DNA of 64,000 nt, taken from positions 186,001 to 250,000 of the forward strand of contig NZ_JAKWFK010000002.1 in assembly GCF_029522115.1 (NCBI RefSeq). Reading direction: 5' to 3'. The notes beneath the pieces were generated by a model. The model did not search any database. It was given only the letters and a program-made list of their open reading frames with translations, and was not told where the DNA came from. This document shows positions 37,229-47,578 of the stretch, piece by piece; the first letter of the stretch is position 1; each line of letters opens with the position of its first letter. The translations under genes were made by a program, and so were the position numbers. This stretch comes from Trinickia sp. Y13. Lineage in GTDB: Bacteria > Pseudomonadota > Gammaproteobacteria > Burkholderiales > Burkholderiaceae.

Positions 37229-39592
37229 TTACTCGTAATTGGTGAAACGAGCCAGCGGCGGCGGTGGCGGCGGCGGCTCCCGATAGCCCGCCACTCCGGC
37301 GCGGAACGCAGCCACGAGCCCGTTGTCGACGTTCGTGAAGCCCTTGAGCGTCAGTTGCGCAAGCACGTGTGTCGCCGACGTATGCTGCCCGGAGGAATTC
37401 AAGCCGTTCGCATAACGCTGCGCGCCGACGCCGAGAACCCAGCAATCGGCATCGTACTGGAAGCCGACTAGGCCGTCGACGAGGCGATGCCCTTGCAGAT
37501 CGTAATTGAACCGCCCGACGGCATAGAGCCGACGCGTGAGCGGCCACTCCGCCGACAACAGCACCTGGTTGATCGCCTGATTGCTCAGCGTCGGATTCGC
37601 CCGCGTGTAGCGGTAGGCCACATTGAGCACCTTACGATCGTCGGGGCTGAAGCCGAAACCGATGCTCGATCGCACGAGTTGGTTGTCGTCCGCATTATAT
37701 TGGAACGCTGTTTCCGAAGCGAAACCGGCGCCGAGCTTGAGCGAGGCGCCGAAGATCAGATCGGAATGCCCCGTGGCAGGCGTCGGGGTGCCCGTGGACA
37801 ACGCCACGCGCTGATCCGTGAAGTAATACTCTTGCGCGAGCACGAACCGGGCGCGCTCGTCGCCCGTCGCCGCATCGATGAAACGCGTCGTCAAACCGGC
37901 CGTGAGGCGGTTCGCGTCGGCGATGCGATCATTGCCGACGAATGTGTTCGGCGTGAAGATTTCGGCAAGCCCGAAGTCGGACTCGGCCGTATCGAACAGC
38001 GGGGCGAACGCCTGATTGCGGTACGGCGTATAGACGTAGTACAGGCGCGGTTCCAGCGTCTGGATGTAATCCTGGCCGAATAGGCGCAGGGATCGATCGA
38101 ATATGAGCCCCGTATCGAAGCTGAAGGTCGGAATCGATTCGGTGAACGCCTTCGGCTGCCCGGCCGGCGCCCCGGTCGAGATATTCCTGAGGTCGTACGA
38201 GGCGAAATGGAACTGCGCCTTCGGCACGACGAAATAGCCCGGGCCGACGATCCCATATGAGACGTACGGGTTGAACACCACCCGGTCGCCTTCGGTCGCA
38301 TCGGCCGTGGTGATTCTGAAACGCGTGTAGTCAGCCTCGGCGCCGAAGTCGAAGCCACCGACGTTGTACTTGGTGTACTTCACGTTCAACTCGGGCTCGC
38401 GGCCGTACGGCGGCGTCGAGCCGGGTAACGTTTGCCAATGCTGCTCACGCGCGAGCACGGACCAGGGGCCGTTGCTATACGTCAGCCCAGCTTCCTGCTG
38501 AAACAACAGCTGCGTGCCGACGATGAACTGATTGCTGACCGACGAAAGGTCCTGCGTATACGTGTCGTCGGATACCTTGTTGTACGACACATAGGCGCCG
38601 AACCCGTGGCCGAGATTCTGGTTGTGCTGCCAGTAGACGGCGTAGCGGTTCTCGTGCTTGAGCGCATCGTTAGGCAGGAATTCACCCGTGAACGTGCCCG
38701 AATAGTTCGGCGACAAATAGCGGAACACCGCCTGAGTCTGCACGCCGCGCTTGGAGATGAGCCGCGGCGTCAACGTCAAATCGCGGTTCGGCGCGATATT
38801 GAAATAGTAAGGCAGCGACAACTCGAAACCATTGTTCGAGCCCATCGAGAACTGCGGCGGCAATAGGCCGCTGCGACGATCGCCCGTCAGCGGGAATGAC
38901 AGCCACGGACTCGCGAAAATCGGCACCCCTTGAAAGAACAGGACGCCGTTGTGCGCCACGCCTTCCTCTGCGCCCGTATCGAAATCGAAGCGGCTGCCGC
39001 GGATATACCACGCCGGATCCGCGCACTGGCACGCGGTGTACGTCGCGCTCGTGAATTCGGAGCGCTCGCTGTCGAGCATATCGACGCGCGCGGCGCTGCC
39101 CGAGGCCCCGTTCAAGTTGAAATGGTATTTCGGCGAAGGCATGTAGCCCTCGCTCGCGCCCACCTTCAAATGCGCCTCGGGGCCAGCGAACAGGACCCCA
39201 TTGTTGATCACGCGCACTCGGCCGTACGCGTCGGCCATATCGGTGTCCTGATCGTAGTGAAACGCGTCCGCCTTGACCACGGCCACGCCGCGCCGCAATT
39301 CGGCTGCGCCCTTGGCTGCGACGTCGCGGTCCGACGTCCCGTTCGCCTGGTCGGCCAGCACGAAGGTCGCAGGCGCGCTGCCCTGCTGCAACGGATGCTC
39401 GGTCAATTGCGGCGCCAGCCGCAAGCCCCAGGGGACGTCCGTCGGCTGCGGCTCGGCGGCCGCGCCCGTCAACTGTGCGTGCGACACGGCGGGCATCAAG
39501 CCGGGTACGGCGATGAGCGCCGCAACCAGCCGCCGCATGCGTGGCAACGCGTCGCCGGGAAAATTCTTGGAAAGGAGCGGTCTTGGCGGCAT
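37229..39592 (-). CDS. lptD: LPS-assembly protein LptD
   Basis: The product is 787 aa. LptD is the outer-membrane beta-barrel that, with LptE, inserts lipopolysaccharide into the outer leaflet. The signal peptide is preceded by a short N-terminal stretch ([14 protein letters not shown]), a form I recall for Burkholderia LptD; a second ATG at 39538 would begin exactly at the signal peptide. The N-terminal OstA/LptA-like domain is about 75-190 ([20 protein letters not shown]) and the barrel about 250-787. Two Cys residues (CQCADPAW) lie in the N-terminal half and one near the C-terminus (CWVLG). It heads the operon with surA, pdxA and rsmA. Confidence 0.96.
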   Translation of the reverse strand: MPPRPLLSKNFPGDALPRMRRLVAALIAVPGLMPAVSHAQLTGAAAEPQPTDVPWGLRLAPQLTEHPLQQGSAPATFVLADQANGTSDRDVAAKGAAELRRGVAVVKADAFHYDQDTDMADAYGRVRVINNGVLFAGPEAHLKVGASEGYMPSPKYHFNLNGASGSAARVDMLDSERSEFTSATYTACQCADPAWYIRGSRFDFDTGAEEGVAHNGVLFFQGVPIFASPWLSFPLTGDRRSGLLPPQFSMGSNNGFELSLPYYFNIAPNRDLTLTPRLISKRGVQTQAVFRYLSPNYSGTFTGEFLPNDALKHENRYAVYWQHNQNLGHGFGAYVSYNKVSDDTYTQDLSSVSNQFIVGTQLLFQQEAGLTYSNGPWSVLAREQHWQTLPGSTPPYGREPELNVKYTKYNVGGFDFGAEADYTRFRITTADATEGDRVVFNPYVSYGIVGPGYFVVPKAQFHFASYDLRNISTGAPAGQPKAFTESIPTFSFDTGLIFDRSLRLFGQDYIQTLEPRLYYVYTPYRNQAFAPLFDTAESDFGLAEIFTPNTFVGNDRIADANRLTAGLTTRFIDAATGDERARFVLAQEYYFTDQRVALSTGTPTPATGHSDLIFGASLKLGAGFASETAFQYNADDNQLVRSSIGFGFSPDDRKVLNVAYRYTRANPTLSNQAINQVLLSAEWPLTRRLYAVGRFNYDLQGHRLVDGLVGFQYDADCWVLGVGAQRYANGLNSSGQHTSATHVLAQLTLKGFTNVDNGLVAAFRAGVAGYREPPPPPPPLARFTNYE

Positions 39593-39802
39593 CTATCGTT
39601 TGGCGAATCGGCTCGAGGCTGGCGCGGCACCCATCGCACGTCGCCCGCTTCGGCCGCGACAGGCGGCGTTGCCGCGCAGCGCGCTTCGCGCGAGCGACGA
39701 GCAATCGAACGGGACCGTGCGAAAGCCGACACGGGAACTGGGGCGCAACACAAAAAGTCGTCGGGTATTATATGGCAAGACGTTTTACAGCCCGCACCCA
39801 CG

Positions 39803-40837
39803 ATGACCGATTCCTCCGCCGATATACGGCGCGATGCCCTCGCCGCCTGGCTCGGCACCTTCGCGCACCGCTACGGCCTCGCCCTCCAAACCCTCGCGCC
39901 CGCCTCCAGCGACGCCAGTTTCCGCCGCTATTTCCGGCTCGCGAGCGCCAGCGAGCACGGTGCGTCGCTGATCGCCGTCGATGCGCCGCCCCCCGAGAAA
40001 TGCCGCGAGTTCGCGCAAGTGGCGCAGATGCTGTGCGATGCGGGCGTGCATGCGCCGCGCGTGCTGGAATGCGATCTCGACGACGGCTTCATGCTCGTCA
40101 CCGATCTCGGGACGCACAGCTATATCGACGCGCTCGATTCCAACGATACCGCGCGCGCAAAGCCGCTGATGCGCGATGCGATCGGCGCGTTGATCCGCTG
40201 GCAGTCGAGCTCGCGAGAGGGGGTCCTGCCGCCTTTCGATGAAGCCTTCTTGCGCCGCGAGATGGAGCTGATGCCCGAATGGTATATAACGCGCCATCTC
40301 GGCCGCCAGGTCGATGAAAAGATGCGCGGCGTGCTCGATCGCACCTACGCGCTGTTGATCGCAAGCGCGCGAGCGCAGCCGCAAGTATTCATGTTGCGTG
40401 ATTTCATGCCGCGCAATTTGATGATTTGCGAACCGAATCCGGGCGTGCTCGATTTTCAAGATGCAGTCTATGGCCCGATCAGCTATGACCTCGCCTCGCT
40501 ACTGCGCGACGCGTTCATCAGTTGGGACGAGGCGTTCGAACTCGACTGCTTTGCCTATTACTGGGAACACGCAAAAAAGGCGGGCCTGCCCGTCGATCCC
40601 GATTTCGGCGAGTTCTTCCGGCAAATCGAATGGATGGGGCTGCAGCGGCACATCAAAGTGCTGGGGCTGTTTGCCCGATTGCATCACCGGGACGGCAAGC
40701 CGCGCTATCTGACCGACTTGCCGCGCTTTGTCGGGTACGCGCGCAAGGTATGCGAGCGCTATCGCCCGCTGGCGCCGTTCGCGCGCTTGCTCGACGATCT
40801 CGAAGATCGTTCGCGGCAAGTCGGCTACACCTTTTGA
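39803..40837 (+). CDS. amgK: N-acetylmuramate/N-acetylglucosamine 1-kinase AmgK
   Basis: The product is 344 aa from ATG 39803. It belongs to the aminoglycoside phosphotransferase fold. The catalytic loop reads LRDFMPRNLMI and the Mg motif LDFQDAVYGPISYDL. AmgK phosphorylates MurNAc (or GlcNAc) at C1 and passes it to MurU in the cell-wall recycling route that bypasses MurA, which underlies intrinsic fosfomycin tolerance in pseudomonads. The next gene is murU, 14 bp downstream, which makes the assignment firm. It is divergent from lptD, with 210 bp between the two starts and a TATTAT hexamer at 39766-39771 as a possible -10 box. Confidence 0.93.
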   Translation: MTDSSADIRRDALAAWLGTFAHRYGLALQTLAPASSDASFRRYFRLASASEHGASLIAVDAPPPEKCREFAQVAQMLCDAGVHAPRVLECDLDDGFMLVTDLGTHSYIDALDSNDTARAKPLMRDAIGALIRWQSSSREGVLPPFDEAFLRREMELMPEWYITRHLGRQVDEKMRGVLDRTYALLIASARAQPQVFMLRDFMPRNLMICEPNPGVLDFQDAVYGPISYDLASLLRDAFISWDEAFELDCFAYYWEHAKKAGLPVDPDFGEFFRQIEWMGLQRHIKVLGLFARLHHRDGKPRYLTDLPRFVGYARKVCERYRPLAPFARLLDDLEDRSRQVGYTF

Positions 40838-40851
40838 AAGCGGCCCAATCG

Positions 40852-41583
40852 ATGACGCAGGCTTTGACGACGGCCATGATTTTCGCTGCGGGCCGAGGCG
40901 AGCGGATGCGCCCCCTCACCGACACGCGGCCCAAGCCATTGCTTTATGCCGGCGGCAAGCCGCTCATCGTCTGGCAGATCGAGCGCCTGGCGCAAGCGGG
41001 TATCGTCGACATCGTCATCAATCATGCATGGCTCGGCGAGCAGATCGAAGCAGCGCTCGGCGACGGTTCGCGCTTCGGCGTGCGGCTCGCCTATTCGGCG
41101 GAGGCCGTGGCGCTCGAAACCGCGGGCGGCATCGCACAGGCATTGCCGCTGCTCGAAACGAGCGGCGCGCCCGCGGTGTTTCTCGCCGTGAGCGGAGATG
41201 TGTTCTGCGAGTTCGACTACGCGCGCTTGCACGAGGCGGCCACGCGCCTGAAGGATTGCGAGCAGCCTGGCATGCATCTGGTCATGGTTCCGAACCCGCC
41301 GTTTCATGCGCGCGGCGATTTTGCCCTCGATGCCGCGGGGCGGCTTTCGCTCGACGGCGATCGGCGCTACACCTTCGGCAACATCGGCCTTTACGACACG
41401 CGCATGTTCCGCGGCTTGGCGCGCGGCGAACGCCGGGCGCTGACGCCCTACTATCGCGACACGATCGCAGCAGGTCGCGCAAGCGGCGAGCTGTACGAAG
41501 GACGCTGGGAAAACGTGGGAACGCCCGAGCAACTGCACGCGCTCGACGCGGCCCTGCGCGACGCGGCATCCGCTTCGCGCTAG
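40852..41583 (+). CDS. murU: N-acetylmuramate-1-phosphate uridylyltransferase MurU
   Basis: The product is 243 aa. The nucleotidyltransferase signature FAAGRGERMRPLTDTRPKPLL is at residues 11-31. VSGDVFCEFDY carries the metal-binding Asp, and GNIGLYDTRMF and WENVGTPEQL are typical of this branch. It couples MurNAc-1-phosphate with UTP to UDP-MurNAc. It follows amgK closely and the two probably form an operon. A glucose-1-phosphate thymidylyl- or uridylyltransferase would be longer (about 290 aa). Confidence 0.93.
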   Translation: MTQALTTAMIFAAGRGERMRPLTDTRPKPLLYAGGKPLIVWQIERLAQAGIVDIVINHAWLGEQIEAALGDGSRFGVRLAYSAEAVALETAGGIAQALPLLETSGAPAVFLAVSGDVFCEFDYARLHEAATRLKDCEQPGMHLVMVPNPPFHARGDFALDAAGRLSLDGDRRYTFGNIGLYDTRMFRGLARGERRALTPYYRDTIAAGRASGELYEGRWENVGTPEQLHALDAALRDAASASR

Positions 41584-41664
41584 CGGCGCGGGGCGGGCTG
41601 CGCAAATACCGGCGGCAAAGATCGAGCGGGGGCCGCCTCTAGCGGCTGCGCGCGGTCCGTCCTC

Positions 41665-43554
41665 TCAAGCGTCTTCACCGTGCGCCGCGGGCTCCGCCTG
41701 TGCGCGATGCGCAGCGCGCTGCTGCAATGCCCACATTTGCGCGAACGCGCCGCCCGCCTCGAGCAACTGCGCATGCGTGCCCCGCTCGACGATGCGCCCA
41801 TGATCCATGACGAGGATCTGCTCGGCATGCACGATCGTCGAGAGCCGGTGTGCAATGACGAGCGTCGTGCGCCCGCGCGCAATTTGATCGAGCTCATGCT
41901 GGATCGCGCGCTCCGAGCGCGAATCGAGCGCGGAAGTGGCTTCGTCGAAGACGAGAATCGGCGGGCTCTTGAGCAAGGTGCGAGCAATTGCGACGCGCTG
42001 CTTCTCGCCGCCCGAAAGCTTGAGCCCACGTTCGCCCACGGGCGTTTCGTACCCCTTGGGCAAGCTTTCGATGAACTCGTGAATGTGCGCCGCGCGCGCC
42101 GCCGCGATCACTTCGTCGCGCGATGCCGTCGGGCGCCCGTAAGCGATGTTGTAGTAGATGGTGTCGTTGAACAGCACGGTGTCTTGCGGCACGATGCCGA
42201 TCGACGCGCGCAGCGAATCTTGCGTCACGTCGCGCACATCCTGGCCGTCGATCGTAATCGCTCCGCCGCCCGCTCGGTCCAGGTCGTAGAAGCGAAACAG
42301 GAGCCGCGCCAGTGTCGATTTGCCGGATCCGCTCGGGCCGACGACGGCCGTCGTGGTCCCCGCCGGAATCGAGAACGTCACATCGTCGAGAATGATGCGC
42401 GTGCTCTCATAGCCGAAGCGCACGTGTTCGAACCGCACTTCGCCGCCGCGCACGACGAGCGGCGGCGCGCCGGGCGCATCGGGCACCTCGCGTGCCGCGC
42501 CAAGCAGCGAGAACATGCGGTCCATGTCCGTGAGGCTTTGCTTCAGCTCGCGGTAGACGACGCCCAGGAAATTGAGCGGGATATACAACTGCAGCATGAA
42601 CGTGTTGATGAGCACGAGATCGCCCAGCGTGAGCTGTCCGGCCATGACGCCCTGCGTCGCGCGCCACAAGATGAAAACGAGCGCCGTGCCGATGATCGTT
42701 TGCTGGCCGAAGTTGAGCAGCGATAGCGAGTTTTGCGATTTGATCGCCGCGGCGCGGTAGCGCTGCAAGTTTTCGTCGTAGCGCCGCGTCTCCCATTCTT
42801 CATTGCCGAAGTATTTGACCGTCTCGTAGTTCAGGAGCGAATCGATCGCGCGCGAGTTGGCGCGCGAATCGAGCTCGTTCATCGTCCGGCGGAAATGCGT
42901 GCGCCATTCCGTGACTTTGACGGTGAACACGATATACACCGCCAACGCGATGAACGCGACGATCGCGTAGTACGCCTCGTATTTGACGATGAAAAAACCA
43001 AGCACGAGCCCAACTTCCACGAGCGTGGGCAAGATGCTGTAGAGCGAGTAGGAGATCAGTTGCGAAATGCCGCGCGTGCCGCGCTCGATATCGCGCGACA
43101 TGCCGCCCGTCTGGCGCTCGAGATGGAAGCGCAGCGAGAGCGAATGCAAATGGCGGAAGACCTTGAGCGCCAATTGGCGTACGGCGCTTTCCGTCACCTT
43201 CGAAAAAAGGATCTCCCGAAGCTCGGTGAACAGCGACGTCGAGAGCCGCACGAGCGCATAGGCGACGACGAGCAGGCCGATGCCGCCGGCGAGCACGATC
43301 GCCGGTTCGTGCTGCGCGCGCCCCAGCGCGGTCAATTGGCGCATCGACGCGAGTCCATCGACGATGCGCTTCAACACGATCGGCACGCCGAGGTTCGCGA
43401 CCTTCGCGCCGATCAGGCACGAAAGCGCGAACGCGACGCGCCACCTATACGCCGCGAGATACGGCAGCAGGGAACGGATCGTTTGCCAATCGCGGCGTTG
43501 GCTGCCCGCGGCGGGTGGCGGCGAAGGTTCGGACGAAGGGCTATGGCGATGCAT
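41665..43554 (-). CDS. ATM1/MsbA-type ABC exporter (membrane and ATPase domains fused)
   Basis: The product is 629 aa from ATG 43554. The first 330 or so residues carry six membrane helices and the ATPase domain follows, with Walker A GPSGSGKST, signature LSGGEKQR, Walker B ILVFDEATSALDS and a switch His (IAHRLS). Sequences such as GTRGISQLISYSLYSILPTLVEVGLVLG, read in blocks, and NYETVKYFGNEEWETRRYDE place it in the HMT1/ATM1 group linked to export of glutathione or sulfur species and metals, rather than lipid A flippases. The substrate remains inference. The C-terminus is alkaline and Ala-rich. Confidence 0.9.
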   Translation of the reverse strand: MHRHSPSSEPSPPPAAGSQRRDWQTIRSLLPYLAAYRWRVAFALSCLIGAKVANLGVPIVLKRIVDGLASMRQLTALGRAQHEPAIVLAGGIGLLVVAYALVRLSTSLFTELREILFSKVTESAVRQLALKVFRHLHSLSLRFHLERQTGGMSRDIERGTRGISQLISYSLYSILPTLVEVGLVLGFFIVKYEAYYAIVAFIALAVYIVFTVKVTEWRTHFRRTMNELDSRANSRAIDSLLNYETVKYFGNEEWETRRYDENLQRYRAAAIKSQNSLSLLNFGQQTIIGTALVFILWRATQGVMAGQLTLGDLVLINTFMLQLYIPLNFLGVVYRELKQSLTDMDRMFSLLGAAREVPDAPGAPPLVVRGGEVRFEHVRFGYESTRIILDDVTFSIPAGTTTAVVGPSGSGKSTLARLLFRFYDLDRAGGGAITIDGQDVRDVTQDSLRASIGIVPQDTVLFNDTIYYNIAYGRPTASRDEVIAAARAAHIHEFIESLPKGYETPVGERGLKLSGGEKQRVAIARTLLKSPPILVFDEATSALDSRSERAIQHELDQIARGRTTLVIAHRLSTIVHAEQILVMDHGRIVERGTHAQLLEAGGAFAQMWALQQRAAHRAQAEPAAHGEDA

Positions 43555-43742
43555 GATGTGGACTGGAGCGAAGCCGCAAGGCGGCGGAACGAGCATCGGT
43601 CGATCGGCGGCCGAGGCAGCCAATGCGGGGCGCTGATGCCGCCGCCGCACTCTCTATGCGTTTTGCCCGTACAATTTCGCTGCTCGGGCTAGCGACCGTA
43701 TTGTGGCAGGCTCGGCCCATTGTTGCAGAACCGGTACGCTCA

Positions 43743-44141
43743 ATGACTATCTCGACCCCACTGCTTCCGCAAAAGACCTGCGCCTTGCGCGTCGTGCCTC
43801 AGCCCTCCGACGCCAACGTCCACGGCGACGTGTTCGGCGGCTGGATCATGGCGCAAGTCGACATCGCGGGCTCCATTCCCGCTAGCCGCCGCGCCAACGG
43901 CCGCGTCGCCACCGTCGCCGTCAATTCGTTCGTCTTCAAGCAACCCGTGTTCGTCGGCGATCTGCTCAGCTTCTACGCGGATATCGTCAAAACGGGCACG
44001 ACCTCGATCACCATTTCGGTGGAAGTGTTCGCGCAGCGTATGAGCTTGGACGAGGAACTCGTCAAGGTCACCGAGGCCACGCTGACTTACGTCGCGACCG
44101 ACGCCGATCGCCGCCCGCGCAAATTGCCCGAATTGAAGTAA
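43743..44141 (+). CDS. Acyl-CoA thioesterase, YciA-like hotdog protein
   Basis: The product is 132 aa from ATG 43743; the frame is open upstream to 43623, but that part has no family similarity. The hotdog-fold motif NVHGDVFGGWIMAQVDIAG contains the catalytic Asp region of YciA/acyl-CoA hydrolases, followed by TVAVNSFVFKQPVFVGDLLSFYADIVKTG, read in segments. It would hydrolyse acyl-CoA in the cytoplasm. It is divergent from the ABC exporter and convergent with the PAS-GGDEF-EAL gene, from which it is 35 bp away. Confidence 0.93.
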   Translation: MTISTPLLPQKTCALRVVPQPSDANVHGDVFGGWIMAQVDIAGSIPASRRANGRVATVAVNSFVFKQPVFVGDLLSFYADIVKTGTTSITISVEVFAQRMSLDEELVKVTEATLTYVATDADRRPRKLPELK

Positions 44142-44176
44142 CCGCGCCGCAGCCCGCGACGCTCCGGCGGCGTGCG

Positions 44177-47100
44177 TCAGACCGCAATCGCGCGGCGTTC
44201 GGCGCGCGTGCGCTGCAGGAGCGCGGGGATTGCGTCGTGCGGCATCGGTCTCGCGAAGAAATAGCCTTGCATTTCATTGCAAGCGCGCTCTTTCAAGAAA
44301 TCGAGCTGCGCGGCCGTCTCGACGCCTTCGGCGATCACCTGCAACTGTAGCGAATGCGCGAGCGCGATGATCGCCGACGTAATGGTTTCGTCGTCGCTCG
44401 ATGCGCCGATATCCGACACGAACGAGCGGTCGATCTTCAACCGGTCGACGGGGAAGCGCTTCAAGTAGCTCAGGCTCGAATAGCCGGTGCCGAAGTCGTC
44501 GATGGCAAGGCCGATCCCCAACGCGTGCAGCTCGTTGAGCATCGTCACGGCCTCTTCGGCATTGTGCATGATCGTGCTTTCAGTTAATTCGAGTTCGAGG
44601 TACTGCGGCTCGAGGCCGGTTTCTTCGAGGATCGCCATGACGAGCTTGGCGATGTCGCCCTGCTGAAATTGCCGCGCCGACAAATTCACCGACACCCGGG
44701 CAGGCGGCAAACCGTCGTCCTGCCAGGCTCTGTTCTGCCGGCACGCCTCGCGCAGCACCCATTCGGACAACGGGCCGATGAGGCCGCTTTCTTCGGCCAC
44801 GGGTATGAACGCCGAGGGCGGCACCAGCCCCACTTCGGGGTCGTGCCAGCGCACGAGCGCTTCCATGCCCACGATTTGCCCCGTTTCGATGTCGACTTGC
44901 GGCTGGTAGTGCAGCAAGAACTCGCCGTCGCGCAGCGCGCGCCGTAGCCGCCGCTCGAGATTGAGCCGCGCGCCCACGCTGGTGTTCATTTCCGGCTGGT
45001 AGAACTGGAACGTGTTGCGCCCCATGTCCTTCGCGCGGTACATCGCGAGATCGGATTTCTTCAACAGCGTTTCGACGTCTTCGCCATCCTGCGGGTACAG
45101 GCTCGCGCCCATGCTGCAGCCGACGTATAACTCCGTGCCGTCGAGCCAGACCGGCTCGGAGATCGTCGCGCGCACACGCTCCATCCATCCGATCAGCGTC
45201 TGCTCGGCGACGGCATCGGTCAGCACGATCACAAACTCGTCGCCGCCGTGGCGCGCAACCGTATCGCTCGGCCGCGCGCTGCGAGCGAGCCGCTCCGCAA
45301 CGACGCCGAGCAGCCGGTCGCCGACGCTATGGCCAAGGCTGTCGTTGACGTTCTTGAAGCCGTCCAGATCGATGAAGACGACGGCGAGCGGTTTGCGGCG
45401 CGCGATGGCCTGATCGAGCCGCTCGCGCAGCAGATTGCGGTTCGGCAAGCGCGTGAGGTTATCGTAGTTCGCTTGGTATTCGAGCTGCTCCTGATAGCGG
45501 ATGAGATCGGTGACGTCGTTGATCACGCCGATATGGTGCGTCGTGTTTCCGTCGGGGTTCGGCACCGGCGCGATGAACAGTTGATTCCAGAACAGCACAC
45601 CGTCTTTACGATAGTTGCGCAGCACGGCGCTGACTTCCTTGTTCGCGGCCAGGCCTTCGCGAATGGCAACGAGCCCCTCCTGGTCGTGGTCGTCACGCTG
45701 CAGGAAACGGCAATCCTGCCCGATCACCTCCGCGGGATCGTAGCCGGTGATGCGCTTGAACGCCGGATTGGCATATTCGACGACATGGCCGCTTTCGGCG
45801 GCGGCCGTGATCAGAATCGCGTTGACGCTCGCATCGAGCGCGCGGCTTTGCAAGCGCAGTGCCAAGTCGGAGCGCTTGCGATCGGTCACGTCGGTATAGG
45901 AGCCGAGCACGCCGATGACCGTGCCGTCCCCATTGGTCAGCGGAAGCTTGCTCGTGATGCCCGCGCGATGCACGCCGTCGATGAGCACCTCGAACTCGTG
46001 GTTCATCTTGGGCACGCCGGTCGCGATGACTTCCTCATCGGCCTTGCGCAATGCATCGGCCAACTCGCCCCAAGGCATGTCACGGTCGGTTTTACCGATC
46101 ACTTGCTCGGTGTATGCCAACCCGGCGTCGCGCGCGAACGCCATATTGCAGCCGAGGTAGCGCGAATCGCGGTCTTTCCAGAAGATGCGCTGAGGAATAT
46201 TGTCGATGACCGTTTCGAGCATCTGGTTCGACCGCTGAGCCTCGGCCTCGGCCTTGATCTGCTCGGTAACGTCGTCGGCCAGCACGAACGTCGCGGGGCG
46301 GCCCATGAAGGTCAATGCGTGATTCGTGATGTCGGCGCTCAACTGCGTGCCGTCGTTGCGCCGATGCCGCCATACGCCTGCCGCCACCCGGCCACGCCGC
46401 GGCGACGCCTGCTCGCGCGCGAGGTGCGATTCGAGCCGCGCGAGTTCGTCGGGCGCGGACAACTGGCGAATCGTCATACCTAGAAATTCGCTTTCGCTGT
46501 AACCGTACTGCTCGACCGCCGCGGCGTTGACCGCGAGGAAGCCCAGCGTTTCGCGGTCGTACACCCACATCGGCACCGGATGCGCGTCAAACAGCTCCCG
46601 AAAGCGCTCGTCGCTGCGGCGCATGGCGCGCGCCACCCGAATCTTCGCGCGCGCGGCGCTTTCCCTGACGCCGAACGTGTAGATGAGCATGCCGCAACCG
46701 GCCGCCATCGTCACGATGAGCAGCAGCGTGGTAAGCCGCGTCGAATGGGCGGAAGCCGCGAGCGATGACTTGAGCGCCGCGTCTTGATGCCAGCGCAGCT
46801 TGGCGAGCGCCGCATCCACCAGATCGAGCGTCGCGCCGGCGCGCACGTAGGCGGGCGCCGCCCAAGCGCGCGCATCGGAGCCGTCGTCAGGGCTTTGGCG
46901 CGCGCCCACACTGTGCTGAGCCGCCCGCGCGAATGCCGCCCGGGTCTCGCGCTCCACGCCGTCCGCAAGGTCGAACAACACCCGCAGATCGCCGCGCACG
47001 GCCGTGTCGTCGGCCAGCGCCGCCCGCAATTGCGCCTCGTCGCGCTCGAGCGTCGCCTCGCGCTCTCGCTCGAGGGCATCGCCGATCGGCGCACCGGACT

Positions 47101-47308
47101 GCGCGAAACGGCCAAGCGCAGCCAGCCCGGCGCCAAGCGCCGTGCGATAGTCGTCGAGCTCGTGCTTGACGCTCATCGAGCGCATCGTGCGCAGTTCGGT
47201 AGCGCGCTCGCTGCGAATCTGCCCGTAGGCCACGAACACATTTGCGCCTATCGCAGCTGCGGCGACCGCGACGTTAATCAGCAGCCGTTTCGATACAAAG
47301 GAACTCAT
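44177..47308 (-). CDS. Membrane-bound PAS-GGDEF-EAL cyclic-di-GMP signalling protein
   Basis: The product is 1043 aa from ATG 47308; upstream codons add an unconserved arm. Two membrane helices (about 9-28 and 191-212) enclose a helical periplasmic sensor. Three PAS domains follow (about 230-350, 365-480, 490-610). The GGDEF domain (about 620-790) has an intact GGDEF site in RHGGDEFVIVL and an RxxD inhibitory site (RPSD) five residues before it. The EAL domain (about 795-1035) keeps EALVRW, DDFGTGYSSLSYL, KIDRSF and AEGVET. Both synthesis and breakdown of cyclic di-GMP therefore look possible; which dominates cannot be told. It probably acts on biofilm or motility, though nothing nearby names the output. 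Confidence 0.94.
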   Translation of the reverse strand: MSSFVSKRLLINVAVAAAAIGANVFVAYGQIRSERATELRTMRSMSVKHELDDYRTALGAGLAALGRFAQSGAPIGDALEREREATLERDEAQLRAALADDTAVRGDLRVLFDLADGVERETRAAFARAAQHSVGARQSPDDGSDARAWAAPAYVRAGATLDLVDAALAKLRWHQDAALKSSLAASAHSTRLTTLLLIVTMAAGCGMLIYTFGVRESAARAKIRVARAMRRSDERFRELFDAHPVPMWVYDRETLGFLAVNAAAVEQYGYSESEFLGMTIRQLSAPDELARLESHLAREQASPRRGRVAAGVWRHRRNDGTQLSADITNHALTFMGRPATFVLADDVTEQIKAEAEAQRSNQMLETVIDNIPQRIFWKDRDSRYLGCNMAFARDAGLAYTEQVIGKTDRDMPWGELADALRKADEEVIATGVPKMNHEFEVLIDGVHRAGITSKLPLTNGDGTVIGVLGSYTDVTDRKRSDLALRLQSRALDASVNAILITAAAESGHVVEYANPAFKRITGYDPAEVIGQDCRFLQRDDHDQEGLVAIREGLAANKEVSAVLRNYRKDGVLFWNQLFIAPVPNPDGNTTHHIGVINDVTDLIRYQEQLEYQANYDNLTRLPNRNLLRERLDQAIARRKPLAVVFIDLDGFKNVNDSLGHSVGDRLLGVVAERLARSARPSDTVARHGGDEFVIVLTDAVAEQTLIGWMERVRATISEPVWLDGTELYVGCSMGASLYPQDGEDVETLLKKSDLAMYRAKDMGRNTFQFYQPEMNTSVGARLNLERRLRRALRDGEFLLHYQPQVDIETGQIVGMEALVRWHDPEVGLVPPSAFIPVAEESGLIGPLSEWVLREACRQNRAWQDDGLPPARVSVNLSARQFQQGDIAKLVMAILEETGLEPQYLELELTESTIMHNAEEAVTMLNELHALGIGLAIDDFGTGYSSLSYLKRFPVDRLKIDRSFVSDIGASSDDETITSAIIALAHSLQLQVIAEGVETAAQLDFLKERACNEMQGYFFARPMPHDAIPALLQRTRAERRAIAV

Positions 47309-47578
47309 GGATTCCGAACGCCGGTCGTATCGAGCGCCGTGCCTTGATGCGAAATACCGGCGGGAAGCGCTCAGGGAGGGGCGGCGCGGCTGGGTAGCCT
47401 CCAAAACTGCGAACCTGCTCGGCCCTTCGATGTGGGACCGACGCGGGCCTTTGCGCGCCAACTTATGAATAACGGCAGGGTTGAGCGGCGGGTTGAGGGT
47501 CGTCGCAGAAAAAATTCGTTCGTAGCTTGCAAATCGCTTCGACGCCCGGCAGAGGTGGCGGCACGGCGTGCCGGGAGC

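Noticed and set aside
47309-47578. Inverted repeat CCCGGCA/TGCCGGG near 47550-47575 as a terminator
   Set aside because: It has no T-tract on either side and a long loop, so it is not a convincing intrinsic terminator.
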